From Chryseobacterium sp. c4a (lineage in GTDB: Bacteria > Bacteroidota > Bacteroidia > Flavobacteriales > Weeksellaceae), in assembly GCF_009900745.1 (NCBI RefSeq), contig NZ_WXVU01000001.1, forward strand, positions 372,001-436,000: a DNA stretch of 64,000 bases, in the 5' to 3' direction. Position numbers and translations under genes: made by a program. The notes below the pieces were generated by a model. That model did no database searches. It was not told where the DNA came from and saw only the letters and a program-made list of their open reading frames with translations. Of this stretch, positions 42,301 through 49,431 are shown piece after piece (position 1 is the stretch's first letter; every line of letters begins with the position of its first letter).

Positions 42301-42500
42301 TCCTCAATAGGAGTTGCTACAGAACGTGCTACTACTTCAGCATTTGCTCCCGGATAGAAAGCCGTTACCTGAACACTTGGCGGGGCAATATCAGGAAAGA
42401 GAGCAATAGGCAAATTAAAGAGAGACAAGGCTCCCAATAATAAGAGTATTATGGAGATGACCGTTGAAAGTACCGGTCTTTCTATAAATTGTTTTAACAT
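39318..42500 (-). CDS. RND multidrug efflux permease (HAE1 family, AcrB-like)
   Basis: A 1060-residue inner-membrane pump with the twelve-segment RND layout and two large periplasmic loops. MLKQFIERPVLSTVISIILLLLG is the first membrane segment. The proton relay DD is in ALVLAIGIVVDDAIVVVEAV. PGANAEVVARSVATPIEEAVNGVENM and LKDVARVEFGSYTYTATNRVDGKPVAG are typical porter-domain stretches. It should export hydrophobic or amphiphilic compounds by proton antiport; the substrates are not predictable. The operon order is adaptor, pump, outer-membrane channel. Confidence 0.95.
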   Translation of the reverse strand: MLKQFIERPVLSTVISIILLLLGALSLFNLPIALFPDIAPPSVQVTAFYPGANAEVVARSVATPIEEAVNGVENMTYMTSNSSNDGTMTLSVFFKQGSDPDNAAVNVQNRVSKAMSQLPQEVVQAGISTQKVQNSMIMFMGLSSDDPKQYDELFLQNYLKINVIPQIQRIPGVAQAQVFGTRDYSMRIWLKPDRLAANNLSPQEVLNAIKDHNLEAAPGRLGQGSKETYEYILKYKGKLNKGEDYESIAIKANSDGSFLRLKDVARVEFGSYTYTATNRVDGKPVAGFAILQTAGSNANEILTEIEKQVDQFSTTLPKGVKPIIMYNSKDFLDASIHQVVETLVIAFILVFIVVFIFLQDFRSTLIPAIAVPVAIIGTFFFLQLFGFSINMLTLFALVLAIGIVVDDAIVVVEAVHSKMEQTGMPVEHATMNSMSEISGAIISITLVMCAVFIPVGFMQGPAGVFYRQFAFTLAIAIMISAVNALTLSPALCALFLNDPQGEHGEHGHKKGFGARFFNAFNASFNNMTKKYIYSLKFLIKNKWVAIGGLVVITAASVFMIKKAPSGFIPTEDQGFVLYAVNTPPGSSLERTHNATAQIDKIINGEKATNHLWVADGMNFISNANASPYSAGFIKLKDYDKRGNMKDPDQIAAALTGKVSQVKDANAFFFNFPTIQGFGNVSGFEFMLQDKTNGSFEQLGTTTQQFIGELMKRPEIAFAFTTYAAGNPQYTINVDTDKANQLGVSVTELMQTMQIYYGSSFVSDFNRFGKYYRVMAQADIPYRTDINSLEGIYVKNKSGEMVPAKTLVTLKRTFGPETVTRNNLFNAVTINGTPKPGYSTGDAIKAVEEVAKQSLPRGYGYEWTGITREEIKTGGQTTFIFLLSILFVYFLLSAQYESYILPFAIILTIPTGIFGVFAFTGLAGIDNNIYVQVGLIMLVGLLAKNAILIVEFAVQRRKAGRSLIESALQASRLRLRPILMTSFAFIVGMLPLVWTQGASAKGNHSIGYSTVGGMLTGVVFGIFIIPVMYVVFQYLHEKMPSKKKKRLLKKQMEEELLATTN

Positions 42501-42539
42501 AAGAAGTTTATTTTTTTAAGTCTTCTGCATTCAGAATAT

Positions 42540-43700
42540 TTACAAAGGTTTTGCTCTCAATAAACTGTCTGAAGAAATAGCTTTAGGTCTGATAGAAGCA
42601 CCATCTTTCAGGTTTCCGATTCCGGTATAGACGATTTTTTCTCCTGGTGAAAGACCTTCAGAGATAAAGTAATAACTGTCTGTTTTTCCAGAAATTTTGA
42701 TAGGTTTTCCGGTTACTTTCTTATCCTTATCCATTACATAGACATAGGTTTTGTCCTGAATCTCGAAAGTAGATTCTTGTGGAATAACCACCGCGTTTGA
42801 AATCAGCTGTGGCATGCGAACTCTTCCTGTATTTCCGGTTCTCAATGTACCGTTGGTATTAGGGAAAACTGCACGTACACTAATCGCTCCGGTTGTTTTG
42901 TCAAATTGGCCATCTACAATACTCAGTCTTCCTTTTTCAGGATAAGTACTGTTGTCAGCGATAACTAAATCTACCATTGGCATATTTTTAAGCTTTTCTT
43001 CTAAAGAAGCACCAGGATATTTATTCTGGAAAGCAATAAAATCAAGTTCACTTAAAGAGAAATAAGCATAAATCTCGCTGATGTCTGATAATAAAGTCAA
43101 TGGATTAGGATCTGTTCTTGAGATCAGACTTCCTTTTTTGAAAGGGATTCTTCCTATATATCCGCTTACTGGTGCTGTAATGGTGGTAAAGCCTACATTG
43201 ATTCTGGCACTTCCTACAGAAGCTCTGGCTTGTGATGCGGCTGCAACAGCAGCTTCATAGTTGGCTTTTGCTGTTTTAAGCTGTACATCAGAAACTACTT
43301 TTGCAGCTACCAAAGGCTGAAGTCTGTCAACTTCTACTTTGGCCTTTTGTATATTGGCATTTGCAGCCTGAAGATTGGCCTGAGCCATATTCATTTGTTC
43401 ACCATAGCTTCTTGAATCTATTTTAAATAAAGGCTGTCCTGCTCTTACGTAAGCGCCTTCCTCTACATAAATTCTATCAAGATATCCATCCACCTGAGAT
43501 CTGATTTCCACATTGTTTTTTCCTTCTAAAGCAGTTGGAAATTCCTGATATGTGGTAGCAGGAGAAGTAATAACGGTATAAACCGGAAGTTCAGGAGCTG
43601 GCGGTGCAGTATTAGATCCTTCTGCAGCTTTGGTGCAGCTCTGTAAAAGAATTATACTTGAAATAAGTACAATAAACCTTGTTTTTCCAGGTATGTTCAT
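42540..43700 (-). CDS. RND efflux periplasmic adaptor (MFP) lipoprotein
   Basis: 386 residues. The lipobox LLQSC gives a Cys near residue 22. Then come the barrel-sandwich halves (NVEIRSQVDGYLDRIYVEEGAYVRAGQPLFKID and TTITAPVSGYIGRIPFKKGSLI) around a helical hairpin (residues about 100-155), followed by beta-barrel and membrane-proximal domains. It links the pump to the outer-membrane channel. As first gene of the operon it lies downstream of three copies of the TAACRGTGTTA palindrome. Confidence 0.93.
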   Translation of the reverse strand: MNIPGKTRFIVLISSIILLQSCTKAAEGSNTAPPAPELPVYTVITSPATTYQEFPTALEGKNNVEIRSQVDGYLDRIYVEEGAYVRAGQPLFKIDSRSYGEQMNMAQANLQAANANIQKAKVEVDRLQPLVAAKVVSDVQLKTAKANYEAAVAAASQARASVGSARINVGFTTITAPVSGYIGRIPFKKGSLISRTDPNPLTLLSDISEIYAYFSLSELDFIAFQNKYPGASLEEKLKNMPMVDLVIADNSTYPEKGRLSIVDGQFDKTTGAISVRAVFPNTNGTLRTGNTGRVRMPQLISNAVVIPQESTFEIQDKTYVYVMDKDKKVTGKPIKISGKTDSYYFISEGLSPGEKIVYTGIGNLKDGASIRPKAISSDSLLRAKPL

Positions 43701-43773
43701 TGTTAATTTAATTTTTTTAATGAAGTGTTAGATTGAAGTAATGTTTCTTTTTAATAAATGCTGTTTTTTTTCC

Positions 43774-43784
43774 TAACAGTGTTA
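43774..43784. promoter_or_regulatory. TetR operator copy 1 (TAACAGTGTTA)
   Basis: An 11-bp palindrome centred on G. The 30 bases around it (cctaacagtgttaatcgttagttcaaaaaa) nearly repeat those around copy 3. It lies 74 bases before the adaptor ATG. Confidence 0.65.
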
Positions 43785-43907
43785 ATCGTTAGTTCAAAAA
43801 AAATTACAGAATTTTTAATGTCCGATCAGATCGATTGTTTCCATAATTGAATTTTTTAATGTATTTAAGTATATGAAGATGTGAGGTGTAAATTATGTTA
43901 ATTTTGC

Positions 43908-43918
43908 TAACGGTGTTA
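43908..43918. promoter_or_regulatory. TetR operator copy 2 (TAACGGTGTTA)
   Basis: The same palindrome with one central change, in the tetR-to-adaptor intergenic region. Confidence 0.65.
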
Positions 43919-44037
43919 ATTTTAAAAGAAAAAATAAGTACCTTTAAACAATCAATGAAGTAGAGTTTTGCATAAATAGTTTTTGTTTTTAATCAGGAAT
44001 CTACAGTTGAATGATATTAATTCAGTGTTAAATTTCC

Positions 44038-44048
44038 TAACGGTGTTA
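44038..44048. promoter_or_regulatory. TetR operator copy 3 (TAACGGTGTTA)
   Basis: The third copy, 22 bases after the end of the tetR gene. Further half sites (GTGTTA) occur at 43725 and near 44025. Confidence 0.65.
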
Positions 44049-44069
44049 ATTTTAGTTCAAAAAAATATA

Positions 44070-44666
44070 TTATAAAGACTTAATAAAAGATGAAACCGTT
44101 TCATCCAAAGTCGATTTATTCATTGTAGAAGGGATATCACCTGTACGCATCATCATGATAGAAATCATTCCATGCACCGCTGAAAATAGAGCGTGAGACA
44201 TGTGACATGCATTATCTGTATTGGATCCGTTTTTCTCAATAATGTTGTAAGTACATTCGTAAATTAACTCCTGAAATGACGAAAACTCTTTTTTCATCTG
44301 TCCTTTTCCACAACATTGCATTCCCAGACCAAACATCAGTTGGTAATATTCTTTATTATTAAAAGCAAAGCTCCAGTAAGCATCTACAACAGCCACCAAC
44401 TGCTCTTCAGGAGTGTCATATTGTTGTTGTGCTTTTAATAATTCTATATGTAATTTATGGAAGCCATCTAATGAAATTTCAAATAGAATAGCATCCTTAT
44501 TTTCGAAATAATCATACACCACCGGTGCGCTGTATTCAATAGCGTCTGCTATTTTACGCATGGAAAGTGATGCCCAGCCCTCAGATTTAGCCAAAGTGAA
44601 TGCCGCCTGCAAAATACTTGCACGGATGGATTCTTTTTCTCTTTGACGACGTTCATGTAGGCCCAT
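44070..44666 (-). CDS. TetR/AcrR family repressor of the RND pump
   Basis: A 198-residue TetR-type protein: helix-turn-helix at residues about 12-58 (RASILQAAFTLAKSEGWASLSMRKIADAIEYSAPVVYDYFENKDAI) and a C-terminal ligand-binding helical domain. It lies directly upstream of the efflux operon on the same strand, 369 bp away. The palindrome TAACRGTGTTA occurs just before its own start and three times before the adaptor gene, which points to autorepression and repression of the pump. The inducer is unknown. Confidence 0.9.
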   Translation of the reverse strand: MGLHERRQREKESIRASILQAAFTLAKSEGWASLSMRKIADAIEYSAPVVYDYFENKDAILFEISLDGFHKLHIELLKAQQQYDTPEEQLVAVVDAYWSFAFNNKEYYQLMFGLGMQCCGKGQMKKEFSSFQELIYECTYNIIEKNGSNTDNACHMSHALFSAVHGMISIMMMRTGDIPSTMNKSTLDETVSSFIKSL

Positions 44667-44679
44667 GATATTCTTTTCT

Positions 44680-44690
44680 TAACAGTGTTA
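44680..44690. promoter_or_regulatory. TetR operator copy 4 at the tetR promoter (TAACAGTGTTA)
   Basis: The palindrome lies between the -7 box (44692-44699) and the tetR ATG (44666), where bound repressor would block its own transcription. Confidence 0.7.
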
Positions 44691-44691
44691 G

Positions 44692-44724
44692 CAAAACTAC
44701 AAACTTTTGAAGATATCTTCCAAA
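44692..44724 (-). promoter_or_regulatory. Promoter of tetR
   Basis: On the reverse strand: TTTG (44724-44721), 21 bases, TAGTTTTG (44699-44692). Both boxes are exact; the operator lies one base downstream. Confidence 0.7.
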
Positions 44725-44754
44725 CGTTATTTTCATTTTCATGAAAAAAGAAGG

Positions 44755-44905
44755 TTGTGAAATTTTGCAGGAAGCTGGAAGAATGGGTGCTGGAAGTAGT
44801 TTAAGTCTATAATTTTGAAATTATTGTAAAAATTAATAAAGTATATAGCTTTATTCGATAAGTATATTGGGAAGAATAGACTTCCATCTTCCGCTCTTAT
44901 CTTCC
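44755..44905. repeat. Purine/pyrimidine repeat-like element
   Basis: The left arm (gaagctggaagaatgggtgctggaag) and right arm (cttccatcttccgctcttat) are imperfect complements around an AT-rich centre, like the element at 34893. Confidence 0.4.
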
Positions 44906-44929
44906 TTACCGAATAACGAAAGAAATTTC

Positions 44930-44937
44930 TATCTTTG
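44930..44937 (+). promoter_or_regulatory. -7 box (TATCTTTG) of the thioredoxin-like gene
   Basis: Exact TAnnTTTG, 20 bases before the ATG at 44958. The G doubles as the first base of an in-frame GTG that I therefore reject as a start. Confidence 0.5.
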
Positions 44938-44957
44938 TGAAACTAAAGAAAAAGGAT

Positions 44958-45512
44958 ATGAATACTCCCTCCAATATGTTGGCATTAGGTACAAAAGCTC
45001 CGTTTTTTGAGCTTCCAAACCCGTCAAAAACGAATGAACTTCAGTCTTTAGAAGAACTGAAAGGAGAAAAAGGAACACTGGTGATCTTTATGTGCAACCA
45101 CTGTCCGTTTGTTCTTCATGTGATTGATAAGATCAATGAGTTATATGAAGACTATAATGAAAAAGGAATTGAATTCATCGCGATCAATGCTAACGATATT
45201 GAAAAATATCCGGATGATTCTCCTGAAAAAATGATCGAATTCCAGATTGAAAGAAGATTTGATTTTCCTTATTTATTTGATGAAAGCCAGGCGATCGCAA
45301 AAGCTTATGATGCGGCTTGTACCCCTGATTTCTACTTCTTTGATGATAAATTGGATCTTGTATACAGAGGTCAGATGGATGATTCAAGACCTGGGAATAA
45401 TAAAGATGTTACCGGAGAGGATTTGATTATTGCTTTTGAAAATCTTTTAGCTGGAGAACCTCAGGAAGAAATTCAGAGACCAAGTATGGGATGCAATATC
45501 AAGTGGAAGTAA
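44958..45512 (+). CDS. Thioredoxin-like peroxiredoxin-family protein
   Basis: 184 residues, an AhpC/TSA-type thioredoxin fold. LVIFMCNHCPFVLHVIDKINEL carries the CNHCPF motif of the PRX-like-1 group, with a CxxC pair where classical peroxiredoxins have a single peroxidatic Cys. ACTPDFYFFD supplies the cis-proline, and YRGQMDDSRPGN is a conserved later stretch. No signal peptide. A thiol-redox role in the cytoplasm is likely; the partner is unknown. Confidence 0.85.
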   Translation: MNTPSNMLALGTKAPFFELPNPSKTNELQSLEELKGEKGTLVIFMCNHCPFVLHVIDKINELYEDYNEKGIEFIAINANDIEKYPDDSPEKMIEFQIERRFDFPYLFDESQAIAKAYDAACTPDFYFFDDKLDLVYRGQMDDSRPGNNKDVTGEDLIIAFENLLAGEPQEEIQRPSMGCNIKWK

Positions 45513-45544
45513 TTCTGGTTCTTACTGGTTATAATAATAATATA

Positions 45545-45572
45545 GGCTGTTCTTTTTAGGACAGCTTTTTTT
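45545..45572 (+). terminator. Terminator after the thioredoxin-like gene
   Basis: Stem GCTGTTCT/AGGACAGC (one G-T pair), loop TTTT, then seven T. Confidence 0.8.
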
Positions 45573-45708
45573 ATTTCCTACAGATTTCCCAGATTACGAA
45601 GATATTTTTGATGGTGTTTAGTTTCATTATGATTTTATGACACAAACATCTGTGAAATTCGTAGGAATCTAAGCAGAGTGCTTTACACTGAACTGATTCG
45701 CCACCTTT

Positions 45709-46572
45709 CTAAACGCTCACCTTATTATGTGCGTAATCTTTAATAAATTCCGAAGGAGTCTTCCCTGTATACTTTTTAAACATCCTGTTAAAATACGTTA
45801 CATTATTAAACCCACAATGGTAACTGCATTCTGAAATAGATCTATCCTGAGCCATCAGCAGACAAGCTTTATTGATACGATATCGGTTTACAAATTCTGT
45901 AAAGGTGATCTGGGTTGCTTTTTTAAAAAAATTACAAAAGGCAGGTAAGGTAAGATTGGCCAACTTTGCAACATCTTCAATATTAATTTCCTTGTCATAA
46001 TGATGTTCTACATATGTGAAAATATTTTCAAGACGCGTTTTATTTTTTGAGATTATGGTGTAGGGCATGATTTCCTTATTCAAAAGGTCATAGTCTTTGC
46101 ATTTTGACAGTTCAAAAAGAATTTCCAGCAGTAGTAAATATCTTTTATAACCTTCTGATTCCAGCATGAGCCTTAATTTCGGAAGCAGAGCTTTTTTTAC
46201 TTTATGGTGGAAGTGAATTCCATACTTTGAAAGTTCCAACAAATTTTGGATAGACCTGGCTTCTACTTCCTGTTGAGGAAACTGAAGAATTTCTTCCTTA
46301 AACTGAAGGACAATTTCTTCATGCGGATCAATAGAGTTTAGACCAAATCCAGAATGCGGAATATTGGAACCTATTAAAACGAGATCACCATGAGTATAAT
46401 TGCTTTTATGATACCCAACGTGGCGGGTTCCGCTCCCGGAAATAACACATACCAATTCAATTTCGGGATGATAATGGTATTCCCATTTGAATTCCGAAAT
46501 AGGAGAGTTATTATGAATTGTCCGAAACGAGCTTTTCTCATTGGGAATTACTCTTTCAAAAGTAACTTTCAT
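45709..46572 (-). CDS. AraC-family regulator, probably of trehalose use
   Basis: 287 residues: an N-terminal cupin-like sensor (VGYHKSNYTHGDLVLIGSNIPH, about 25-150) and a C-terminal pair of helix-turn-helix motifs (IEDVAKLANLTLPAFCNFFKKATQI and ISECSYHCGFNNVTYFNRMFKKYTGKTPSEF). It is divergent from the MFS-trehalase-TonB receptor genes across 123 bp, so it probably activates them in response to trehalose or a breakdown product. This is inference from position. Confidence 0.88.
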   Translation of the reverse strand: MKVTFERVIPNEKSSFRTIHNNSPISEFKWEYHYHPEIELVCVISGSGTRHVGYHKSNYTHGDLVLIGSNIPHSGFGLNSIDPHEEIVLQFKEEILQFPQQEVEARSIQNLLELSKYGIHFHHKVKKALLPKLRLMLESEGYKRYLLLLEILFELSKCKDYDLLNKEIMPYTIISKNKTRLENIFTYVEHHYDKEINIEDVAKLANLTLPAFCNFFKKATQITFTEFVNRYRINKACLLMAQDRSISECSYHCGFNNVTYFNRMFKKYTGKTPSEFIKDYAHNKVSV

Positions 46573-46695
46573 TTAATTAATCATATTTAATCACTAAAAA
46601 TACTAATTATATTAATATTGTTCAAATATTGATTTATTGTGTTAAATTATTGTGAACAGAAATGCTTCTATCTTAGCCGCAAAGAAATAACCTGA

Positions 46696-47925
46696 ATGAA
46701 AAACTTCAACATCAAGGCGGTTCTGTTTTTGAACTATTTTGTTTTCGCAATTCTTCTGAATTCTGTGGGAACTGTTATTTTGCAGGTACAGCAGAACTTT
46801 GGAATTTCGAAATCATCTGCCAGCGTATTGGAAGGATTTAAAGATCTTCCGATTGCGATATGTTCTTTCATTCTTGCTTCATTTCTTCCTAAGATCGGAA
46901 TCAAAAAGTCAATGCTAATTGCATTATTTTTGGTGAGCGGAATGTGTTTTGTGATGCCGTTTACCAATGATTTTTGGGTCTTTAAATTATTGTTTGCTAT
47001 TGTAGGGGTCTCATTTGCATTGATTAAAATTTCTGTTTTTACTTCCATTGGCTTGGTAACAGAAACAGATAAAGAGCATTCAAGCTTCATGGGATTTCTG
47101 GAAGGATTTTTTATGATCGGTGTATTGGCAGGAAACCTTTTGTTCAGTTTATATATTGACGATCACAATCCGAAATCTACCCATTGGCTGAATGTATATT
47201 GGGTTCTGGGAGCTCTTTCCTCATTGTCTTTTATGTTCTTATTCTTTTCAAAACTGAATGAAAAAGAGGCGAAAAGTGAGAAAACCGATCTATTAGGTGA
47301 TTTAAAAAACAGTGCAAGTTTATTCAGTTATAAAAAAGTATTGTGCTTTTTATTGTGTGCATTCCTTTTTGTATTGGTAGAGCAAAGTTTCCAGACATGG
47401 ACACCTACATTTTATAAAGAAATTTTAAAAGTTCCAACGTCTATGAGTATTCAGGCAGGAGCTGTTTTGGCAGGAGCTTTTGCATTGGGAAGATTTTTAT
47501 CTGGTTTCTTTTCCAGAAAAATAAGTTGGATTTATGTGGTATCATTCTGTGTGATTGGTTTTGCAGCAAGTTTATTGTTGGTACTTCCATTGACTCATGA
47601 TATTCATATTGATTCCGATACCAACTGGTTGAATGCGCCACTTGTTGTGTATTTATTTCCATTAATGGGCGGTTTACTGGCTCCGATTTATCCAAGCATC
47701 AACTCGGTGATTCTTGCTTCTATTCCTAAATACTTGCACAGTGCAATGTCTGGACTGATCGTGGTTTTCTCTGCGATTGGAGGAACAATAGGTTCTATTA
47801 TTACAGGTTTTGTATTTCAGGAATTCAGTGGACAGCAAGCATTTTATCTATCTCTAATTCCTCTTTCATTGTTGATCACCTCAGCAATATTTATGAATAA
47901 ATTAAAAATTAATCCTAAAAAATAA
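46696..47925 (+). CDS. MFS transporter of the trehalose locus
   Basis: A 409-residue protein with about twelve membrane segments in two halves separated by a charged loop near residues 190-210 (KLNEKEAKSEKTDLLGDLK). ALGRFLSGFFSRK resembles the conserved MFS A-like motif of the second half. The stop is 2 bp before the trehalase start, so the genes are co-transcribed. It probably carries trehalose across the inner membrane to the cytoplasmic trehalase. The specificity is inferred from the neighbour. Confidence 0.85.
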   Translation: MKNFNIKAVLFLNYFVFAILLNSVGTVILQVQQNFGISKSSASVLEGFKDLPIAICSFILASFLPKIGIKKSMLIALFLVSGMCFVMPFTNDFWVFKLLFAIVGVSFALIKISVFTSIGLVTETDKEHSSFMGFLEGFFMIGVLAGNLLFSLYIDDHNPKSTHWLNVYWVLGALSSLSFMFLFFSKLNEKEAKSEKTDLLGDLKNSASLFSYKKVLCFLLCAFLFVLVEQSFQTWTPTFYKEILKVPTSMSIQAGAVLAGAFALGRFLSGFFSRKISWIYVVSFCVIGFAASLLLVLPLTHDIHIDSDTNWLNAPLVVYLFPLMGGLLAPIYPSINSVILASIPKYLHSAMSGLIVVFSAIGGTIGSIITGFVFQEFSGQQAFYLSLIPLSLLITSAIFMNKLKINPKK

Positions 47926-47927
47926 CC

Positions 47928-49409
47928 ATGAGTAATCAGCTTTATATCAAAGAAATCCAGGTGCTTTTTGATGCAGTACAGAAATCAAAAGTTTTTGAAG
48001 ATCAAAAAATGATGACCGATGCTATTCCTTTATTTCCGATAGCAGAGATCAATGCAAAATATGAGCAGGAGAAAGATGTTGAAGGTTTTGATCTGAAAAG
48101 TTTTGTGATGGCACATTTTGATTTTTTAGGAGCTAAAGTGTCTGTTCAGAAAGAAGATCACCTTCCAATCGGACAGCATATAGAAAAGCTTTGGGACGTA
48201 TTAACCCGTACAGCGTATGAAGAAAAAGGAACTCTTTTAAAATTACCAAAACCGTATATAGTTCCGGGAGGACGTTTCAATGAGTTTTTTTATTGGGACA
48301 GTTATTTTATTATGCTTGGACTGCAGGTGTCCGGAAGGGTGGAAATGATGGAAAATATTGTGGAAAACTGTTCTTACCTTATTCAAAATGTGGGCTTTGT
48401 TCCTAATGCGAGCAGAACTCATTTTTTAAGCCGTTCACAGCCACCGTATTTTTCATTAATGCTGGAACTTCTGGTAGAGACTACGAATGATGAAACGATT
48501 TATATTAAATATCACGATACTTTAGAGAAGGAATATGCTTTCTGGATGAACGGAGAAGAAGAGACAAAAAGTGGTTCGGGATTAAAAAGAGTAGTGAAAA
48601 CCCAGGATGGAGATATCCTGAACAGATATTATGATGCAGAGAATGAACCGCGTCCTGAAAGTTATCTAATCGATATTGAAGATCAAAAGAATGCGTCAGG
48701 AGACGAATTTTACAGAAATATAAGAAGTGGCTGTGAGTCTGGCTGGGATTTTTCCAGCCGATGGTTTGCAGACGGAGAACATATTCAGACGATTGAAACA
48801 CTGAATCTTGCTGAGGTAGATTTAAACTGTCTTTTATGGCATTTGGAGACGACATTGGCAAAATCATCAGCGCTTCAGCACCTGAAAGACAAAGAAAATT
48901 ATTTTACTGAAAGAGCAGCAAAGCGAAGACATATGATCAATAAATACTTCTGGGATGAAAAGACGAAGATTTACAGAGATTATCATATTAAAAAAAACAC
49001 AAAAACACCGTCTGAACATATTGCTGCTCTTTACCCTTTATATCTGGGAATTGCAGATCTGGAGCAAGCACAAGCAGTGGTTGAAACCATTTCTGAAAAA
49101 TTTTTATATCCGGGAGGATTGGTGACTACCACAAAAGAAACAGGGCAGCAATGGGATTTACCCAATGCATGGGCACCTTATCAATGGCTAGGCTTTAAAG
49201 CAATGAAAAATTATGGTTTTAATGAAATGGCAGAGCAGATAAAAAACAATTGGTGTTCGAATGTGGAGAGAGTGTATAAGAACACCGGAAAACTGATGGA
49301 AAAATACAATGCATTAGATACAGAAACAATAGCAGGAGGCGGGGAATATCCTAATCAGGATGGATTTGGTTGGACGAATGGAGTGTATTTAAAACTACAA
49401 CAAAACTGA
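47928..49409 (+). CDS. treF: Cytoplasmic alpha,alpha-trehalase (GH37)
   Basis: A 493-residue GH37 enzyme that splits trehalose into two glucose. Trehalase signature 1 is PGGRFNEFFYWDSYF (about residue 112) and signature 2 is QWDLPNAWAPYQW (about residue 405). SGCESGWDFSSRWF holds the catalytic acid region, and GGGEYPNQDGFGWTNG is the late signature. No signal peptide, so it is cytoplasmic like E. coli TreF. That requires uptake of intact trehalose, fitting the adjacent MFS and TonB receptor genes. Confidence 0.93.
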   Translation: MSNQLYIKEIQVLFDAVQKSKVFEDQKMMTDAIPLFPIAEINAKYEQEKDVEGFDLKSFVMAHFDFLGAKVSVQKEDHLPIGQHIEKLWDVLTRTAYEEKGTLLKLPKPYIVPGGRFNEFFYWDSYFIMLGLQVSGRVEMMENIVENCSYLIQNVGFVPNASRTHFLSRSQPPYFSLMLELLVETTNDETIYIKYHDTLEKEYAFWMNGEEETKSGSGLKRVVKTQDGDILNRYYDAENEPRPESYLIDIEDQKNASGDEFYRNIRSGCESGWDFSSRWFADGEHIQTIETLNLAEVDLNCLLWHLETTLAKSSALQHLKDKENYFTERAAKRRHMINKYFWDEKTKIYRDYHIKKNTKTPSEHIAALYPLYLGIADLEQAQAVVETISEKFLYPGGLVTTTKETGQQWDLPNAWAPYQWLGFKAMKNYGFNEMAEQIKNNWCSNVERVYKNTGKLMEKYNALDTETIAGGGEYPNQDGFGWTNGVYLKLQQN

Positions 49410-49431
49410 AACTAACAATAAAAATAAGGCT

